From positions 496,001 to 560,000 of the forward strand of contig NZ_AP025460.1 in assembly GCF_024347315.1 (NCBI RefSeq): a stretch of DNA of 64,000 bases. The letters are read 5' to 3'. Under the pieces are notes generated by a model. It saw only the letters and a program-made list of their open reading frames with translations, had not been told where the DNA came from and searched no databases. Shown here one piece after another: positions 59,928-64,000 of the stretch; position 1 is the first letter of the stretch, and every line of letters begins with the position of its first letter. The position numbers were made by a program, and so were the translations under genes. The stretch is from Vibrio atlanticus (lineage in GTDB: Bacteria > Pseudomonadota > Gammaproteobacteria > Enterobacterales > Vibrionaceae).

Positions 59928-60033
59928 TAGCGTCATCCTCGAGAGTGAGGGACGAGCGAATCGGGGATCTTTCGAACTAACAAAAGAGCAGATTCCCTAT
60001 CTAATTCGTTCCTCATTGTAGGGAATGACGCTA
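59928..60033. repeat. Long imperfect extragenic palindrome (MITE/REP-like)
   Basis: About 106 bp. The ends are perfect inverted copies, TAGCGTCAT (59928) and ATGACGCTA (60025); inside, GAGTGAGGGACGAGCGAATC pairs imperfectly with a right arm containing AATTCGTTCCTCATTGTAGG. As RNA it would form one long hairpin. It encodes nothing and lies just before mutT. It resembles small palindromic repeats scattered in Vibrio genomes, but only one copy is in this window. Confidence 0.75.
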
Positions 60034-60057
60034 GGGACATAGAAGGAACACCATCAT

Positions 60058-60456
60058 ATGAAAAGAATCCACATTGTAGCGGGCATCATCTTCAATCAAG
60101 ATAAGTCACAGGTATTTATCACTAAGCGCCCAGACGATAAACACAAAGGCGGTTTTTGGGAATTTCCAGGTGGCAAGGTTGAAGCGGGCGAAACCATCGA
60201 ACAAGCAATGACTCGTGAGCTCGATGAAGAGATTGGTATTAAGGTGACAGAACAGTCTCTGTTTGAACACCTTGAGTTTGATTACAGTGATAAGTCGCTT
60301 AAGTTCGATTTCATCCTTGTGACCGATTTCGAGCAACAGCCTTATGGTAAAGAAGGGCAACAAGGTGAATGGGTCTATCTTGAATCATTGAGCCAATACG
60401 CCTTCCCCGAAGCAAACGTGCCAATTTTAGAGCGAGTAATAAAAGAGTTTTCGTAA
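60058..60456 (+). CDS. mutT: 8-oxo-dGTP diphosphatase MutT
   Basis: A 132-residue Nudix hydrolase. The Nudix box G-x5-E-x7-REL-x-EE-x-GI fits exactly (about residues 38-60), with the N-terminal strand HIVAGIIFNQ. It removes oxidised guanine nucleotides and so prevents A:T to C:G mutations. The secA-mutT order is conserved. GGAAC lies upstream of the ATG; the extragenic palindrome ends 24 bp before it. Confidence 0.94.
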   Translation: MKRIHIVAGIIFNQDKSQVFITKRPDDKHKGGFWEFPGGKVEAGETIEQAMTRELDEEIGIKVTEQSLFEHLEFDYSDKSLKFDFILVTDFEQQPYGKEGQQGEWVYLESLSQYAFPEANVPILERVIKEFS

Positions 60457-60527
60457 TTGCTAGCCTGAGTTTGAGATTGTTGTTAGTTTAAAGAGATTAA
60501 TCGATTGAACGTTGCTGCAAGAGATAA

Positions 60528-61373
<846 letters not shown>

Positions 61374-61385
61374 ATAGATATTTAT

Positions 61386-61415
61386 GCGCTGGCAATTGCC
61401 GGCGCTTTCTTTATT
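61386..61415 (+). terminator. Terminator of dapB
   Basis: Stem GCGCTGGC / GCCGGCGC (one T-G pair) with an AATT loop, then TTTCTTTATTT. Confidence 0.8.
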
Positions 61416-61741
61416 TGCCCCTTTTTTCTACTTAAACTCCTCTTGGTCACTTTCTTCTTATTCTCCTATTTTCCTGATTAGAACTGCATTTAGTTGTTGT
61501 TTATCACTGCTTGGTTGTTGTTTTTGATTTAAAGCTTTAAATCTACAGGTTTACTCATTGTATTTATCGATTGCGTTTTGTTGGTGATATTTTTGCTACC
61601 TAATGGTGGGTGAAAATGACGGGCGAAAATTAGAAAATCGTAATATTCCTATTAATAGAGTATGAAAGTTGAACTTTTGAAGCTTTGATGGGGGAAATTG
61701 AATTAGTTCTTACAAATGTTTAATTTCTTTTGCGTTAAATG
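61416..61741 (+). other. Gene-free upstream region of carAB
   Basis: About 326 bp, pyrimidine-rich at first, then AT-rich. I see no open frame and no RNA motif. A carAB control region with pyrimidine- and arginine-responsive sites would be expected here, but I could not find a convincing ARG box. Confidence 0.5.
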
Positions 61742-61770
61742 TTGACACGTATCACGCAGATCACTAAAAT
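61742..61770 (+). promoter_or_regulatory. carAB promoter
   Basis: A perfect -35 TTGACA, 17 bases and TAAAAT: the best sigma-70 match in the window. The leader to carA is about 100 bp and AT-rich, and includes GCAAATTAAATCAATTTTAA, which might hold an arginine-repressor site. Confidence 0.7.
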
Positions 61771-61876
61771 ACCGCCAATTTGTCTAATTTCCATAAACAC
61801 GCAGTTTTTGGTGTTGCAGGAAGGTAGATTTGCAAATTAAATCAATTTTAATGCATTTTTATTTCTGGAGGTTGTC

Positions 61877-63049
61877 TTGAAGAAGTCAGCACTACTCGTC
61901 CTAGAAGATGGGACAGTATTTCACGGTGAAGCCATTGGCGCTGTAGGTTCTGCAGTTGGTGAAGTCGTTTTTAATACCTCGATGACGGGGTACCAAGAAA
62001 TCCTCACTGATCCTTCCTATTCTCAGCAAATCGTTACCCTTACTTACCCTCACATTGGCAATACCGGAACCAATTCCGAAGATGAAGAATCTTCTTCAAT
62101 CCACGCTCAAGGCCTTGTGATTCGCGATCTCCCTCTAATCGCTTCTAACTTCCGTAATGAACAATCCCTTTCTGATTACCTTAAGTCGCAAAACGTTGTT
62201 GGTATCGCTGATATCGATACTCGTAAGCTGACGCGTATTCTTCGTGAAAAAGGCGCACAGAACGGTTGTATCGTAGCTGGCTCTTCAGTAAATGATGGAA
62301 ATTTAGACGAAGCTTTGGCTCTAGCTAAAGCAAAAGAATTCCCTGGCCTGAAAGGTATGGACCTTGCGAAAGAAGTTACAACAAAAGAAGCGTATCAATG
62401 GAAACAAGGTTCGTGGACGCTTACGGGTGGACTTCCTGAAGCGAAAGCAGACTCTGAATTGCCATACCACGTTGTTGCTTATGACTTCGGTGCAAAACGA
62501 AACATCTTACGAATGCTTGTTGACCGCGGCTGCCGCCTAACGGTTGTTCCTGCTGAAACTTCTGCTGAAGAAGTACTTGCTCTGAACCCAGACGGTGTTT
62601 TCCTTTCAAATGGCCCTGGTGACCCAGAACCATGTACTTACGCAATTGAAGCAACAAAAGTGTTCCTAGAAAAAGGTTTACCAATCTTTGGTATCTGTCT
62701 AGGTCACCAGATTCTTGCTCTTGCGTCAGGCGCTAAGACAGTGAAAATGAAGTTTGGTCACCACGGTGCAAACCACCCGGTTAAAGATTTAGATCGTGAT
62801 GTTGTGATGATTACTTCACAAAACCACGGCTTTGCTGCTGACGAAGATACGCTTCCAGAGACATTACGAGCGACTCATAAGTCTCTATTTGATGGTTCTC
62901 TACAAGGTATCCACCGTACAGACAAACCAGCATTTAGCTTCCAAGGTCACCCAGAAGCAAGTCCAGGTCCAGAAGATGCGGCGCCGCTATTCGACCACTT
63001 CATTGAATTAATTAACCAGTCTGTTGCAAACAAACAAGACAAAGCGTAA
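61877..63049 (+). CDS. carA: Carbamoyl-phosphate synthase small subunit
   Basis: A 390-residue glutaminase subunit. The N-terminal CarA domain starts [20 protein letters not shown]; the class I glutamine amidotransferase domain has catalytic Cys274 (GICLGHQ) and the His/Glu pair in GHPEASPGP. It releases ammonia from glutamine for CarB. The start is TTG, with CTGGAGG upstream; E. coli carA also uses TTG. carB begins 16 bp downstream. Confidence 0.96.
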   Translation: MKKSALLVLEDGTVFHGEAIGAVGSAVGEVVFNTSMTGYQEILTDPSYSQQIVTLTYPHIGNTGTNSEDEESSSIHAQGLVIRDLPLIASNFRNEQSLSDYLKSQNVVGIADIDTRKLTRILREKGAQNGCIVAGSSVNDGNLDEALALAKAKEFPGLKGMDLAKEVTTKEAYQWKQGSWTLTGGLPEAKADSELPYHVVAYDFGAKRNILRMLVDRGCRLTVVPAETSAEEVLALNPDGVFLSNGPGDPEPCTYAIEATKVFLEKGLPIFGICLGHQILALASGAKTVKMKFGHHGANHPVKDLDRDVVMITSQNHGFAADEDTLPETLRATHKSLFDGSLQGIHRTDKPAFSFQGHPEASPGPEDAAPLFDHFIELINQSVANKQDKA

Positions 63050-63065
63050 TCCGGAGTAGTAGATA

Positions 63066-64000
63066 ATGCCAAAACGTACTGACATTAAAAGTGTTCTAAT
63101 TCTAGGTGCTGGTCCGATTGTTATCGGTCAAGCATGTGAGTTTGATTACTCTGGTGCTCAAGCTTGTAAAGCACTTCGCGAAGAAGGTTACCGAGTTATT
63201 CTTGTAAACTCGAACCCAGCGACAATCATGACTGACCCAGACATGGCTGATGCGACTTACATCGAACCTATCCAATGGGAAGTGGTTCGTAACATCATCG
63301 CTAAAGAGAAGCCTGATGCAGTTCTACCGACAATGGGCGGCCAAACTGCACTTAACTGTGCGTTAGATTTAGAAAAATACGGCGTACTTGAAGAGTTCGG
63401 CGTAGAGATGATTGGCGCAACTGCTGACGCTATCGATAAAGCTGAAGACCGCTCTCGTTTTGATAAAGCAATGAAAGCTATTGGTCTTGAGTGTCCAACG
63501 GCTGATACAGCGAAAACGATGGAAGAAGCTTACAAAGTTCAAGAAATGGTTGGTTTCCCTTGTATCATTCGTCCATCGTTTACGATGGGTGGTACAGGCG
63601 GTGGTATCGCTTATAACAAAGAAGAATTTGAAGAAATTTGTCGTCGTGGTTTGGACTTGTCTCCAACCAACGAACTTCTAATCGATGAGTCACTTATCGG
63701 TTGGAAAGAGTACGAGATGGAAGTGGTTCGCGACAAGAACGACAACTGCATCATCGTATGTGCGATTGAAAACTTTGACCCAATGGGTATTCACACGGGT
63801 GACTCGATCACCGTAGCTCCAGCACAAACGCTGACAGACAAAGAATACCAACTAATGCGTAACGCTTCTCTAGCGGTACTGCGTGAGATTGGTGTTGAAA
63901 CGGGTGGCTCAAACGTACAGTTTGGCATTAACCCGAAAGATGGCCGTATGGTTATCATCGAGATGAACCCACGTGTATCTCGTTCTTCTGCACTTGCTTC
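63066..64000 (+). CDS. carB: Carbamoyl-phosphate synthase large subunit (3' end outside window)
   Basis: The frame from ATG 63066 ([20 protein letters not shown]) is open to the window edge, giving about 311 residues of a protein normally near 1070. The visible part is the first ATP-grasp half: [37 protein letters not shown], the glycine-rich [12 protein letters not shown] and the catalytic [14 protein letters not shown] at the edge. It makes carboxyphosphate and then carbamate for pyrimidine and arginine synthesis, with CarA supplying ammonia. Confidence 0.96.
   Translation, partial: MPKRTDIKSVLILGAGPIVIGQACEFDYSGAQACKALREEGYRVILVNSNPATIMTDPDMADATYIEPIQWEVVRNIIAKEKPDAVLPTMGGQTALNCALDLEKYGVLEEFGVEMIGATADAIDKAEDRSRFDKAMKAIGLECPTADTAKTMEEAYKVQEMVGFPCIIRPSFTMGGTGGGIAYNKEEFEEICRRGLDLSPTNELLIDESLIGWKEYEMEVVRDKNDNCIIVCAIENFDPMGIHTGDSITVAPAQTLTDKEYQLMRNASLAVLREIGVETGGSNVQFGINPKDGRMVIIEMNPRVSRSSALA

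Overview
The window is chromosomal housekeeping DNA of a gamma-proteobacterium, most likely a Vibrio, with a splendidus-type species as a guess. The reasons are the protein sequences, the order glnE-hldE-tolC-nudF-yqiB-cpdA-yqiA-parE-parC, a dcw cluster with neither mraZ nor ddlB, and the exeAB pair. Nearly all genes are recognisable and intact; only the first (exeA) and last (carB) run off the window.

Layout. 1-2188: exeA (3' part) and exeB, type II secretion assembly. 2339-5227: an SH3/coiled-coil membrane protein, then the DUF47-pit phosphate transport pair, all on the minus strand. 5435-9095: triphosphatase YgiF, a potassium channel and a small chemotaxis receptor. 9302-13747: glnE and hldE. 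13823-16201: two unrelated insertion sequences, one IS4-family and one IS5-family, side by side in the gap between the convergent genes hldE and tolC. 16253-24735: tolC, then nudF-yqiB-cpdA-yqiA and parE-parC. 24873-28033 (minus): degS, degQ, zapG. 28253-34592: zapE, rplM-rpsI, the cytochrome bc1 operon petABC and sspAB. 34794-38211 (minus): lpoA-yraN-diaA-dolP, divergent from rsmI. 39335-39774: rnpB, the RNase P RNA. 40003-59747: the dcw cell-wall and division cluster from rsmH to ftsZ, then lpxC and secA. 60058-64000: mutT, dapB, carA and the start of carB.

How it fits together. The dcw block builds the UDP-MurNAc-pentapeptide and lipid II (murE, murF, mraY, murD, murG, murC) and the divisome (ftsL, ftsI, ftsW, ftsQ, ftsA, ftsZ). 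LpoA, ZapE and ZapG elsewhere in the window also serve wall synthesis or division. HldE and LpxC serve lipopolysaccharide. DegS, DegQ and DolP serve envelope quality control.

I found no previously undescribed defence, metabolic or mobile system. The unusual points are structural: a 24-nt tandem expansion inside the P3 region of rnpB, an IS4-type element whose transposase start lies behind a terminator-like hairpin, an 11-copy ACCA microsatellite, a long extragenic palindrome before mutT, and hairpins or promoters inside what look like continuous operons (sspA, murD, ftsQ, lpxC). These are sequence observations; their function is inferred.
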